A stretch of 35,628 nt of DNA, taken from NCBI GenBank assembly GCA_017857395.1, contig JAFMDF010000065.1, forward strand, positions 1 to 35,628, given 5' to 3'. Below the pieces are notes generated by a model. It was given only the letters and a program-made list of their open reading frames with translations, was not told the origin of the DNA and searched no databases. The translations under genes and the position numbers were made by a program. The stretch's first letter is position 1, and each line of letters starts with the position of its first letter. Positions 15,863 to 27,200 of the stretch are shown here, one piece after another. The stretch is from Bacteroidota bacterium. GTDB lineage: Bacteria; Bacteroidota; Bacteroidia; Chitinophagales; Saprospiraceae.

Positions 15863-16972
15863 CTATCTCAATTTCTGACTCTCCTTATCACGCTTCCGTT
15901 CTATTTTAGCCAATTTCCGTTCCAAAACCGCCAAGTCCTTCATTTCTCCTAAATAGATTTCTTTTTCAATCGCTTTAATTAAAAAAGGAAAATCTGCCTG
16001 TGTAATTTGTCGTTTTTTACGGGTAGGAAATAATTTCCGAAAAGGCACTTTTTGGTTTAATTTAAAAGACAATTCATAATAATTGGATAAAAATTCTCCT
16101 TTTTGGCTTAGTTGCGGTACCATTACTTTAAAATCAGCGGGAGCATTATCTCCCCAATTATCAATCAATAATGGTTCAATAGAAGGATAAACATTCAACT
16201 GTCTTTTTAATAAGATTTTCCTACTCGGCAATTTCTTTTCTCTGGTCCACCAAATATCTCGAACTGCTTCCATCGCCATAATACTGCCTGCCTCTGTTTG
16301 GATGGCCTCCAATTCAGCTAATGTTTGTATAATTAATTGGGTCATCGCCACTTCATAAGGCAAATCACTTTCAATGGCTTTGATTCCGAGGGTCACACCT
16401 AATAAATTAGAATAGGCATCTTCAACGGAAAAACTAGAGAATCTTTCAGGTACAAAGGGAATCGAAGAAGCGCCATACCAAGTCGCTATTTCATGCCAAA
16501 CAGATAAATCATAAGCTATTTTTCCTGCCAACTGACGAGCATCGGCTTCACTTATATTTTCAGGAACAGCCACCATTAAAGTCTTTAAACCGCCCTCATG
16601 TCCTAGTACTTTATCAATATTTTCTCCTTTATTGCTAATAATTAAATTATATAAATAAGCCGTCCAATCTGCTTGGTCTCGAAGATGTCCCATATCTATA
16701 AAACCACCATTTCTAGTATAAATAATACCGTTGCCTTCTCGCTTCTTTTTATCTCCTAAAAACTTATGCTTACCTAAAGCATCGACGCCTATTATTTCTG
16801 TAATTTTTAGCCCAGGCAAGCCCATCAACTTTACTTCTGCACCAAAAGAGCAACAAGTTCGAATGATACGTGGTGGTGGAGAATTGAGTTCTTTTATAGA
16901 TAATAGCGGTTGCACGGCAAACAAGGTTGATGTACCCAGCAAGAATAGGAAGGTAAAAAAGGTCGGTTTCAT
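15863..16972 (-). CDS. DUF4056-family secreted protein
   Basis: 369 residues with a Sec signal peptide (MKPTFFTFLFLLGTSTLFA). The mature start PPPRIIRTCCSFG, the following GLIYT-like strand (GNGIIYTRNGGFIDMGHLRD) and the WHEIATWYG segment match what I recall of DUF4056. HLRDQADWTAYL and WHEIATWYG place conserved histidine and acidic residues that look like a metal or catalytic site, but no activity is established. The C-terminus (about 340-369) is a highly charged Lys/Arg/Glu tail. It is probably in an operon with the small membrane protein downstream. A 480-base palindrome-bearing gap lies upstream. Confidence 0.7.
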   Translation of the reverse strand: MKPTFFTFLFLLGTSTLFAVQPLLSIKELNSPPPRIIRTCCSFGAEVKLMGLPGLKITEIIGVDALGKHKFLGDKKKREGNGIIYTRNGGFIDMGHLRDQADWTAYLYNLIISNKGENIDKVLGHEGGLKTLMVAVPENISEADARQLAGKIAYDLSVWHEIATWYGASSIPFVPERFSSFSVEDAYSNLLGVTLGIKAIESDLPYEVAMTQLIIQTLAELEAIQTEAGSIMAMEAVRDIWWTREKKLPSRKILLKRQLNVYPSIEPLLIDNWGDNAPADFKVMVPQLSQKGEFLSNYYELSFKLNQKVPFRKLFPTRKKRQITQADFPFLIKAIEKEIYLGEMKDLAVLERKLAKIERKRDKESQKLR

Positions 16973-17192
16973 GCCACTTTATATAAGCTAAAAGAGGAAG
17001 GTCTGTTTCCAGTTGCTTTCCTTATTAGTCGTCAGGTTGAATTAATAGTAATAGGCGGCAAAGTTAAGGTTAAAATTAGGGAAAGGATGGCAATTTAAAA
17101 TTTTCAATTCATAATTTTCAATTTTCAAAAACTAAATCAGAGAAATAGGTACCTATCAGACATTTTATAAGTGATACATCTACTACAATAGA

Positions 17193-17271
17193 CTTTATTC
17201 TAAAGAGCTTAGTGCTTCCAGAACTTGGAGTTCTGGAAGCACTTCTAGTACGATTTATTTTAGAATAAACA
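17193..17271. repeat. Nested palindrome, 15-bp core stem with outer inverted arms
   Basis: The core AGTGCTTCCAGAACT (17211-17225) pairs perfectly with 17229-17243 across a three-base loop. Outer arms TTTATTCTAAA (17193-17203) and TTTAGAATAAA (17261-17271) are also perfect reverse complements. The 79-base unit with terminal inverted repeats resembles a small palindromic or MITE-like element, or a terminator for the OmpA transcript; there is no T-run. Confidence 0.8.
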
Positions 17272-17313
17272 CTAATAGTATTCAACTATTTTCAAGGAAT
17301 TTTTTTATTAAAT

Positions 17314-17360
17314 CCGTTGTCCTTTAATTATCCGTTGTAAAAAATAAGATACAACGGATA
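17314..17360. repeat. ATCCGTTGT hairpin and 21-base dispersed repeat
   Basis: 17314-17334 is identical to 2522-2542 (CCGTTGTCCTTTAATTATCC plus G). It overlaps a hairpin whose arms TATCCGTTGTA (17329-17339) and 17350-17360 pair perfectly around a ten-base loop. Confidence 0.75.
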
Positions 17361-17455
17361 GTAAAACATTCATCAAATCATATGAATCAGCGGCGTAGTC
17401 TTAGGAGTTAAAATTGAAATCTTTACGAATCAACCTAATTTTATCACCTGATTTA

Positions 17456-19792
17456 TTATTTTCGATATTCGACTTTCACGTTGGCATCTAATTGCGTAAT
17501 CTTCACTTCTGTCCGTCTATTTTCCTGATGCTGCCACTCTTCACAATCAATCCCATCTGCACAATCATTTTTTAAGGAAGTCTCTCCATATCCCTTTCCA
17601 ATTAAACGATTTCTGGTGATTCCTCTAGACATAATATATTGTACGGCTGCCTCTGCCCTTCTTTGGGATAATTGTTCATTATAGTCGTCGTTTCCTCGAC
17701 TATCCGTATGGGAATACAATTCAATTTCCATGCTCGGATATTGCTGTAATAAACCAATCAAATGGTCTAAAGATGCAGAAGCATCGCCACTAATTGTTGC
17801 TTTATTAAAATCATAATAAACATCTTCTAAAGTAATGACTTGACCGACTTTTAAAATTTCAGTAGGCTTTACATTGACAGGAGGTGATGCTGATTGAATA
17901 ATAGGTTTGGGTGTTGGTTCAGCAATTGTTGGTACATTTAAATATAAAATAGAATTGATTGGTTGTTCCATTGCACAATCTATGCCTACTGTAGAGTATT
18001 TCTTTTTATCTTCCTCGAACCGTTCTTTTTTGGCGACCACTTCATAATCACAGTTGCATTCCAAGAAAAAAGCAAAATTTCCTTCATCATCGGTATTTGT
18101 TTCTTCGTATTCACCTGTGCAGAAATTAAATAAAGTGACCGCTGCATTCGGAATCATTCGATTATATTCTTGATGAATGACCGAACCATTTAAAGCCAAG
18201 CCTTGGCGTTTTTTTAGCGGAATAATCCATTCTGGTTTGCGCAATAAATCATAAGCATTAACTACTTTTTTAACCGGTGCATAGCCTTGTTTTTCAATTA
18301 AAATAGTATAGGTTTTCCCCTGCTTTACTTCAGGCTGCACTTTTCCTTTCAAATCGGTTAGAAAGCTAATGGGTTGCGCCCAAGGCTGAGTTGGTGCTGT
18401 TTCTCCGTTTTTCACTTGTTTGCCAACGCCTACAGGAATATTACTTTTGTTTTTATAAACACCTTCCACAATGGTGACCAGCGCATCCGAAATTCGGTCA
18501 CTAGAACTTTCATCCACAATCGTAATAATATTTTGTTTAATTGAGGGAGGATTTAAATTACCAGACCACTGGTAAATATCATCGCTGCCTAATCCACCTA
18601 TTCGGTTAGACGTAAAATAACCTGCTGCTCCATTGTCTAATTTACTATAGCCAAAATCATCTTTATTCGAGTTAATAGGCTCGCCTAAATTTTCTGGTTT
18701 AGTCCAAGCACCATTGGATAAATGCGTTTGGTAAATATCTAAACCACCAACTCCTGGTAAACCATTAGAAGCAAAATAAAGCATCCCAGCTTGGTCAATA
18801 AATGGAAAAAGTTCATTACCTGCGGTATTCACTTCCTTTCCCAAATTTTCTGGAACAGACCAGTAACTACCCGAACGAGTTGATTTATATAAATCCATTC
18901 CACCAAAACCACCGAGTCTATTAGAGGCAAAATATAAAGTACTTCCATCGGCTGATAAAGTTGGATGACAAGTCGAATATTCCGCATCATTGAACGGTAA
19001 TTCTACTACATTTCCCCATTTTTTATTATTCAAAGTAGCCGTATAAATCTTTAAGTCGACAATATCATTGGTATTTTTCCCTTTGTCATTATTCCTAGAA
19101 AAATACATGACCGTCCCCATTTTATTAAAGGTAGCCGTCCCATCATGAAAATCACCGTTAATATTTCCTGCTAATAATTTTGCCTCTGTAAAACTTTGTT
19201 CGCCTATTTTTTTAGCAAAAAATAAATCCGAAAAATTGTCTTTAGTCCAAGTATCTTCTAGCGCATCTTCTCCTTTCCCACGAGTAGACGTAAATACGAC
19301 CCCTCCTTTATAGGGAACGGGGCTATAGTCCAAATGTGCCGAATTAAGTTGTCGTACATTGATTACCGCCACTTGCTGTTTGGGTAAAAATATGAGTTTG
19401 GCACAATCCGTTATTTCCGCTCGAGGTATTAGGTTGTCCGCTCCTACTAACACTCGATATTGGTTATACCAATCCAATGCCGTTTCACATTTATTATTAC
19501 TTTGTAGCACTTGTGCATAATGCAACATATCTTCTGGAGCAGTATCTGCTTGGATGGCTTGCGCATACCAATATTCCGCAGATTCTGTATCTCCATTTAG
19601 TCGATAACTATCGGCCAATCTAATTTTTGCCAAATCATCCAATCCGCTTTCGCCCAACTGTTGATATAAATCAGCCGCTTTTAAATAGCTTAATTGGTCA
19701 TAAGCTTTGTCCGCCTGTAATTTAGCATCTTTTTGCGCCCAACTATTGATTGCTAATAGCATTAAGCCATAAAGGAAATATCTTTTTTTCAT
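17456..19792 (-). CDS. OmpA-family protein with PorE-like domain order
   Basis: 778 residues from the ATG at 19792 (MKKRYFLYGLMLLAINSWAQ, a Sec signal peptide); the frame extends to 19867 but that would hide the signal. Domains in order: TPR-like helices (about 25-120), a PD40/WD40-type propeller (about 150-410) with repeated TLYFASNRLGGFGGMDLY-like blades, a carboxypeptidase-regulatory-like Ig domain (about 525-620), and an OmpA C-terminal domain (about 655-765) with YSHTDSRGNDDYNEQLSQRR, which binds peptidoglycan. This is the order seen in PorE of the type IX secretion system, although here the signal is not of the lipoprotein type. PorE is known to associate with PorP. A PorP-like gene lies immediately upstream, so this is probably a dedicated cell-wall anchor for the adhesin system. 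Paralogues are common, so it need not be the core PorE. Confidence 0.85.
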   Translation of the reverse strand: MKKRYFLYGLMLLAINSWAQKDAKLQADKAYDQLSYLKAADLYQQLGESGLDDLAKIRLADSYRLNGDTESAEYWYAQAIQADTAPEDMLHYAQVLQSNNKCETALDWYNQYRVLVGADNLIPRAEITDCAKLIFLPKQQVAVINVRQLNSAHLDYSPVPYKGGVVFTSTRGKGEDALEDTWTKDNFSDLFFAKKIGEQSFTEAKLLAGNINGDFHDGTATFNKMGTVMYFSRNNDKGKNTNDIVDLKIYTATLNNKKWGNVVELPFNDAEYSTCHPTLSADGSTLYFASNRLGGFGGMDLYKSTRSGSYWSVPENLGKEVNTAGNELFPFIDQAGMLYFASNGLPGVGGLDIYQTHLSNGAWTKPENLGEPINSNKDDFGYSKLDNGAAGYFTSNRIGGLGSDDIYQWSGNLNPPSIKQNIITIVDESSSDRISDALVTIVEGVYKNKSNIPVGVGKQVKNGETAPTQPWAQPISFLTDLKGKVQPEVKQGKTYTILIEKQGYAPVKKVVNAYDLLRKPEWIIPLKKRQGLALNGSVIHQEYNRMIPNAAVTLFNFCTGEYEETNTDDEGNFAFFLECNCDYEVVAKKERFEEDKKKYSTVGIDCAMEQPINSILYLNVPTIAEPTPKPIIQSASPPVNVKPTEILKVGQVITLEDVYYDFNKATISGDASASLDHLIGLLQQYPSMEIELYSHTDSRGNDDYNEQLSQRRAEAAVQYIMSRGITRNRLIGKGYGETSLKNDCADGIDCEEWQHQENRRTEVKITQLDANVKVEYRK

Positions 19793-20024
19793 GTTGTAAT
19801 TTGTTGCTATATTCTTGTTCAACTCTTTCAGAGTTGGGTGGTTCGTGATTTTATTCTTTCTCTGCATCTCCTGCCTACCATCAGGCCAGACATACAGGGC
19901 TATTTATAGTTAATCCCACTTAGGATTTTTATTAATGGTTTACATCCGTGGTATTTTGTATCCGAGATAAAAGTTCACCAAGCAGAGGTTAGCACTACAG
20001 GCACTACAGGAACACAACAATCCG

Positions 20025-20954
20025 TTAAAAAAATCGGAGGTGATTAATCCGTTCAGCTGATTCTAATTTTTTATTAAAAACATAAGACAACATGATTTCT
20101 ACACTTCCATTTGAGTAAGAATTTAATTCTGTCATGGTAAAATCGAAAGCCGTGCCTATTCTAAAATTGGGATTAAATTGATATTGTACTAAGGCAGAAA
20201 TAGCATCCCCTAAACGGTAATTAGCGCCCACCCAAAAAGCATCCATAAAAATTAAATTGGCATTGACATCTAATTCAAAAGGGGTTTCCGCATTAAAACT
20301 AACCATTGCCCCTGGTTGCAATTTAATCGAATTGGTTAGATTCATTAGATAACCAGTCATCAGATAGTAAGTCCGAAAATCACGAGTGGGACTGGCGACA
20401 TCAAAGTCTCGATAAATCGACGTATTTAATAATTGCGGCAAAGAAAGGCCTAAGTAAAAATTTGATTGTTCGTAGTAAATACCAAATCCAAAATTAGGGA
20501 CGACATTCGCAGCCTCTGCACCCGCAGGAATAGAACCATCTCCAATATCTAATGGATTTGCCTCCGTCCAATCCATTTTACCTTGCTCTATTTTGCCATT
20601 TACCCCTAAGCTTAATTGGCCTTTTTTTGCAATTTGAAAACGATAAGCATAACTAAGGTCTATAGAATTGGACCGTAGAATCCCTACTCTATCCGATGTT
20701 AAATTTAAACCAAAACCAGAACGACCGTCAAAGAACGGCGTATGAAAATTTAAAGTAGCGGTAGTTGGCGCACCATCTAAACTCAACCATTGATTTCGGT
20801 ATAATGCAGTTGCTGTTGGGACACCTGCTGAACCTGCATAAGCTGCATTAAAGGCTAATTTATTGAATAGAAAATGGGTGTATTGCACATCGTTTTGAGC
20901 GCTTAGTTGGCACGAAAAAGTGGCCAATAATAAAATGTAGATTATATTTCTCAT
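20025..20954 (-). CDS. PorP/SprF-family type IX secretion outer-membrane protein
   Basis: 309 residues with a signal peptide (MRNIIYILLLATFSCQLSAQ). The family signature appears just after: QYTHFLFNKLAFNAAYAGS, then ALYRNQWLSLDGAP. The rest has alternating beta strands with aromatic girdles, and a predicted outer-membrane barrel ends in LSYVFNKKL. SprF of Flavobacterium johnsoniae is needed to export the adhesin SprB, and PorP is a type IX component; many Bacteroidota encode further copies beside type B substrates. The gene lies 250 bases after the giant adhesin and 230 before the OmpA gene, all on one strand. It most likely handles that adhesin's surface retention. Confidence 0.9.
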   Translation of the reverse strand: MRNIIYILLLATFSCQLSAQNDVQYTHFLFNKLAFNAAYAGSAGVPTATALYRNQWLSLDGAPTTATLNFHTPFFDGRSGFGLNLTSDRVGILRSNSIDLSYAYRFQIAKKGQLSLGVNGKIEQGKMDWTEANPLDIGDGSIPAGAEAANVVPNFGFGIYYEQSNFYLGLSLPQLLNTSIYRDFDVASPTRDFRTYYLMTGYLMNLTNSIKLQPGAMVSFNAETPFELDVNANLIFMDAFWVGANYRLGDAISALVQYQFNPNFRIGTAFDFTMTELNSYSNGSVEIMLSYVFNKKLESAERINHLRFF

Positions 20955-21204
20955 ATTTAATTTAAAAAAATTGTTTTATTGTTAAATGGTTATATTGCTG
21001 ACATGCAAGACTTTTAAACGAGTTAAACTATCAGATTTAAATTGATATAAAATATTTGTTCAATTTAAATGTAGCGTCAAAACATCCGAGTTTTTATTAA
21101 TCCGTATTCCATTTTTAAACACAGATAGCGTATCTATTTTTTAGTTAAGGCTCTAATTGCCGCTGGCAAATAACCATATAACAATTTAACCATTAAACAA
21201 TATA

Positions 21205-24200
21205 TCACCTGACAATCGTAAAATATCCCTGCATAGCATCTCCTTTTGTATCCATTTGTAATAGATAGAAATAAGTACCATTTGGTAGAGGATTCCCCTT
21301 ATAAGTACCACCCCAATCATTGCGATAAGAAGCAGTTTCATAAACTAAGTCTCCCCAACGGTTAAAGACTTTGAGTTGACTTTTAGGGTCAGAAGCGACG
21401 CATGGAATCCGTAACAAATCATTCATGCCATCATTATTAGGCGTAATAACATTTGGCGCAAAGCAATCTTCACTATCGACCACTTTTACTTCGACCGTTG
21501 CTACATCACATTTATCTGGGCAGTTGGCATTACAAACTTCATATTCAAATACATCTGTTCCAAAGAAATTCGTGTTAGGTGTATATTCCACTTGCCCATT
21601 CTCAATCGTTAATTTCCCATTTTCTGGTTGAGTCATTAAATTAATAGAGAGGGCTTCTACATTATCCGTAACATCATTTTCAATAATATTCGCAGCTTCT
21701 AAAACACTGTTTAATTCAATAGTGAAAGCATCGTCTTGAGCTTCTATCACACTGGTAGCTTGTTGTAAAACTAACGAGTCTCTTGAATAATTTTGACAAC
21801 CTTTATAAGATAAAGACCAGTAAATTGTATTCATTCCATCTGGCACATCTACTACAAAAGTCGATGGATTAAGTGGGTCAACAATGGCTAAATTTGTATT
21901 TGTCGTCCATTCCCCAGTCCCTATCATTGGTTGAATCGCTTCAATCTTTATTTCATTTTCATTACAAACATTGGCTGCATCTTCCATAATAAAAGCAACT
22001 TCATTTGGAACGGTATTGACTTCTAAATCTACTTGATTAGATACTTCACTAGTACAACCATCTTGGGTTAAAATCGCATATAGAACACCACTATTCGTGG
22101 CTTTTAAATCTGCTTGGATAAAATTGGGTGCTGTCGTTGTTCCTAAACTAACATCTGAATCAATCGTAAACCATTCATAGCTCACGGTCGTTTCTTCGGG
22201 AAAAACAGTTGGTCTTGTCACCGTTAGCTGAACCGCTTCGCCTTCACATTTCTGAGCATCCTCAATGATTAAATTCGGTGTTTCTGGCTTCGGATTTACT
22301 TGCAAAGCAAGCTCGTTGGTTAAGATAGGACAAGCCCCTGATTGAATAACCGCATAATAATTTCCTGCATCTGCTGCGGTAATGGCTGGAATACTAGGGT
22401 TAGGCGCATCGGATGTAAAACCATTCGGGCCAAACCATTCATAAGTTGCTCCAATCATAAACGGTACATTTAAAGATACCGTTTCTCCTGCACAAATAGG
22501 TCCATCAATCCCCGCAGAAGCAGTAGCAATGAGGTCAACAACAGGCGTTTGGACTATTACACTGCTGACGTTAGATGGCGGTGTACTACAACCATCTACT
22601 GTTAGCACAACATAATAAGTACCATTGGTCGCCTCTGATAAGTTGGTAAGGGTGTAAATAGGATGAGTGCTCGTCCCGACCTGTTCATTTGTCTGGACAT
22701 AATACCAACTGTATAACGCCTCACTACTACTGGGAATCTCCTGTGGATTATTAATCTTTAAAGTTGCATCACCACCAAAACATGGGGTGTCTTCTACAAT
22801 TGATATTTCGGGTATATTAGGCACCTTCGTCACTTGAATAGTGATCGGTTCACTGGTATTAGAACAGCCTGCTTTTTCTCTGACAATATAATAAGCACCA
22901 CTTGCTTCCGCAGGTGCATTTTCTATGGTTAAATTATTCGTGGTGTTATCAAGTATACCATTTGGACCAAACCATTGGTAAGTTACATCTGATTCAAAAG
23001 GCACCCCCAAATTAATTTGCGAACCTGCACAAACAGGATTCACCCCTGCTTCTGCATTACTTGAAATCGTCACTTCTGTCAAGCCTGGTTGCGTAGTAAT
23101 AGTTTGAATATTAGAGTTTTCAGAAGCACATCCATCAATACTCAATACACTATAATAGTCGCCTTCATCAATATTTGCTAGATTTTCAATTTGCCAAATT
23201 AATCCTTCCGTCGTCGTGACAATTTCATTCGTATTGGAATTATACCAATCCACTTGAATAGCGCTATTTTCATTAATACTATTGGCATTTGTAATACTCA
23301 AACTGATATTTTCTCCCGTACAAGGTGTTGCATTATCTAAGGCAATAATAGGATTAACTGGTCTTGGATTTACTTTAACTTGAATTGCTTCACTAGTAGA
23401 AGGACAGCCATCAATCATTACAATCACGTTATAATCCCCATTAATAAAAGGCGTTACACTTCTAAGTTCCGCAATAGGTTCATTGGAAATCAGTCCTCTT
23501 GGACCATACCATTCATAAGTTGCATTCGTAAATAAAGGACTATTTAAAGTGACTGTCTCTCCCGTACAAGCTGGCTCATTGGCGGTTGCAGAGGTTGTAA
23601 TATCTACTTGTACTTTAGGCTGTATCTCTATGGCTTGCGCATTAGACGGTTCAGAAGTACAACCGACAAAACTTACTTCTACATAATAATCTCCATTATT
23701 TTCAGCTTGTAAATTGATTAAATCTAAAGCAGGGGAAAGCGTCGTACTAATCGGTGTATTTCGACCAATTGTATACCAATTAAAGCGCAAAGATTCATTA
23801 TCGGGATAATTAACAGGTTCTATAATTTTTAAAGTAGCAGCCTCTCCTTCACATTGTTTTTCTGTTTCCATTTTTAGAACAGGAGTCGTCGGCTTAGTAT
23901 TCACAGTTACCGCAACTGCGTTCGTTGGAATCGAACAACCACCAAAAGTAACAATCGCACTATAATTTCCATTATCAACAAAAGTCGCATTTACAATAGC
24001 AGGGTTTGCTCGATCAGCCCTAAAATTATTAGGGCCTGTCCATTCATAAGTTGCTCCTTCTTGAAAAGGTACAGATAATTGAACCGTTTCACCTTCACAA
24101 GCAGGATTTAAAATAGTAGCAGAAGAAGTAGCAATTGGACTTTCAATAGGCGTTTTCACTTGTACAATTTCAGCATTAGAAATACTAGAGGTACAACCAT

Positions 24201-27200
24201 CAACATTTACTAGCACGGTATAAATTCCCGCATCTACATCTCTTGTATTTTCTACTAATAAGGCTGCGATATTCGTCGTATCTATGGCAATTGAATTCCC
24301 GTCAGTTTCTTTATACCAAACATAAGAAACAGCTTCACCAGAATAGGTATTAACTGCTAATTCTAAGGCTTCCCCCGCACATAATCTATCTTTGGTAACA
24401 CTCAAAGCGGGTGCCAATGGTTTTGCCATTAAATCAACCGCTACTTTTAAAGGTTCAGATTGGCAACCTCTTGTTGTTTGTAAAGTCAATTCATAAGTAC
24501 CACTTGCTTCCTTTCTTGTATCTGCTAAGTCGATAGGAAAAATAGTATTGGCATTCGCCTCCGCCGAAAATTCAAAATCATTTGGGCCTGTCCATTGAAA
24601 AACAACCATTTCAGAAAAGGTACTATCTCCACTAGCACTTAATTGCACAGGCGTCCCTTCACAAAATTGGCCGCCGCCGATTGGTAAAATAGGCATGGGC
24701 GTATTTTTAGGATTACAAGTATATTCCAAAAAATTGTCTAGGCTATTGGTGTTGGTATCAGGGCAAGGTGCGCCACCAGGACATTCTTCTTTATCCAATA
24801 ATAAATCATCATCTGAATCCAAATCATCCACATCAGGCAAAGCATCGCCATCTGTATTGATACAAGGCCAACCACCTGGGCATTCATAATTATCTAAAAT
24901 ACCGTCTCCATCTCTATCTACATCTTGAAAATCAGGTTTTAAATCCCTGTCCGTATCTTCTGGATTAGAAATAACTTGAATCGGCGTGCCTTCACTGTCC
25001 TCAGTAGCTTGTCCATGGTCATTTACTACGGGCATCCCAGTTCCTACCTTTCCATCACCATCTAAATCAGGCTGATCCGCTTCGTTTACATCATTAATCC
25101 CATCATTATCTGCGTCTAGGTCTCTAAAATCTGCTTCATCTGTTTCGTCCGTATTGGTCGGAGTAGAAGTAGGTTGCAATGGGTTATTGGCTGCATCCAT
25201 AATCGCTTGCCCATTGGCATCTACAATTGGCGTTCCCGTTCCTATAATGCCATTATTATCTGCATCTGCCTTCACACTTTCCACGACATCATTGATGCCA
25301 TCATTATCCGAATCTAAATCATGCCAATCTGGTACGCCATCCCTATCTGTATCTGGAGGAAGTGGAATCACAACGCCCGTTATCAATGGGTCTATCACTG
25401 GCGTTAAACCATCAAAAGAAACAACTGGTGGATTACCATTTCCGTCATCAATTCGACCATCATTATTACTATCTGCAAAACCAAAATTAGCTTCTGCGAC
25501 ATCATTAATGCCATCATTATCTGAATCCAAGTCATCATGATCAGGCACACCATCCTTGTCTAAGTCAAAACGAGTATAATTCTCAAAAGCAGTAAAAGCA
25601 TCGGGGTCAGAAGCAATGACATTAAAAAGTCCATTTTTACCAAAAAAAGAAGGATCTCCGTCGATTACGCCATTTCCATCTGTATCTTTTTGCAAATGAC
25701 CTGCTTCTACTAAATCTGTAATGCCATCATTATCTGAATCTAAATCCAAATGGTCAGGTACTCCGTCACCATCCGTATCATAAATCGCATTGACTAAATC
25801 ACAATAACCATCTTCATTAGCATCGACACAGTCATTATCAACAGCAGGGTCAGAACTATCTATATAATTGGGGATATTATCATTATCGGCATCCGCACTA
25901 GGATCTAGTCCGCCAGGCAAACAAACAAAATCGCCCTCTGGGTTACAATATTCCGAAAAATCTGCCACGCCATCATTATCATCATCTAAATCAATAAAGT
26001 CGGGAATTAAATCTCGGTCAAAATCAAGGATAGGTAGGCTACAATCTGTAATAATATCTATCGAAAAACCACCGTTATCAGAAGAACTATATTCAATATA
26101 AGACCAATAATCTAATAAACGGTTATTACCAAATTTATCCGTATAGATATAAGGTTCAACAGTTGCCCTAGCATTCCCATTTTCACCTTCCCCGCTAACA
26201 CCGCCACCAATTGCCGAATGGTCATAAAAATATTCTTTAGAAGGACTTTCTAGTCCATTCAAACGAGTAAAAGAAACACCGCCTGGATTATTTTCCACAT
26301 CCAACATCATAATGTGAATTTCTCCACCTCTCATTTCCAATTTGTAATTAATTCGCAAATTGGCCGTTGCTGCGACCACATTTCCTTCCCCATCTTTTCC
26401 ATCCCAAACAAATTCATTTATTCCTGCCTCTACACGTCTAAAATACACTCTATCTACGGGGTCATCAAAGACACCGTTTTCATTAAAGTCTAATGCAATT
26501 TTTGCAGTTCCACTCGTACTTACTTCAAAATTAATAACGCCACCTTTTCCTTCTTCTGTTACATTATCTAAAGTACAAATACTGTTACTTTGTTGAACAC
26601 CTTTGAAAGCAACATTTTCAAATTTGGGGTCTACTTCTATTAATTCTCGGTACAACCAAGTCGTATGTGTATTATAGGTTTGGATATCCGTCACCATCGC
26701 TTCCGAAGGCATATTGGGGTCTGGCGGATTAAAAAATATTTTATTATTAATCAAATTCCCTTCATCTTGTGATTGAGGTTCATATAGATACTTATTGCCA
26801 ACAGCCCAAGTTTCAGTCAAACCAGAGCGATTATAATCCGATTGTTCCGCAGATAGATAACTAGGAGAACCATCAGGCTGTACTAAACCTACAGAATTAG
26901 AAAAAATAGGAAAACCCCAAGGATCTGTATCTTTAAAATCAATTCGATATTGAAACCCATCTTTTGTTAAAATATAAAAAGAAGGAGAAGTCATAATATC
27001 ATTTCCATTTTGAATGGAAATATATTCATTAGAATAGACTCTGCCTTCCAACATAGTGCCTCCCATATTAGCAGCGCCTCCTTGAGACATTGTAATGTCC
27101 CAAGCTAGTATGACTCGCTGGTCAACAGGCTGGTCAACACGACTCCAAGGGGCATTATTCATTAAATTTTCAAACGCATTTCGGCTATAAGTTGGATATT

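Larger units (their letters stand above)
16973..17455. other. Gene-free stretch with two inverted repeats
   Basis: About 480 bases between the start of the DUF4056 gene and the stop of the OmpA-family gene. I find no gene. It contains a nested palindrome (17193-17271), a hairpin of the ATCCGTTGT type (17329-17360) and the second copy of the 21-base repeat also at 2522-2542. The DUF4056 promoter should be in the first 200 bases, but I cannot place it. Confidence 0.55.

Noticed and set aside
24695-26101. Open frames on the plus strand across the TSP3 region (Ser/Leu/Pro-rich proteins)
   Set aside because: They are antisense shadows of the Asp/Gly-rich calcium-binding repeats; the low-complexity composition follows directly from the reverse complement.
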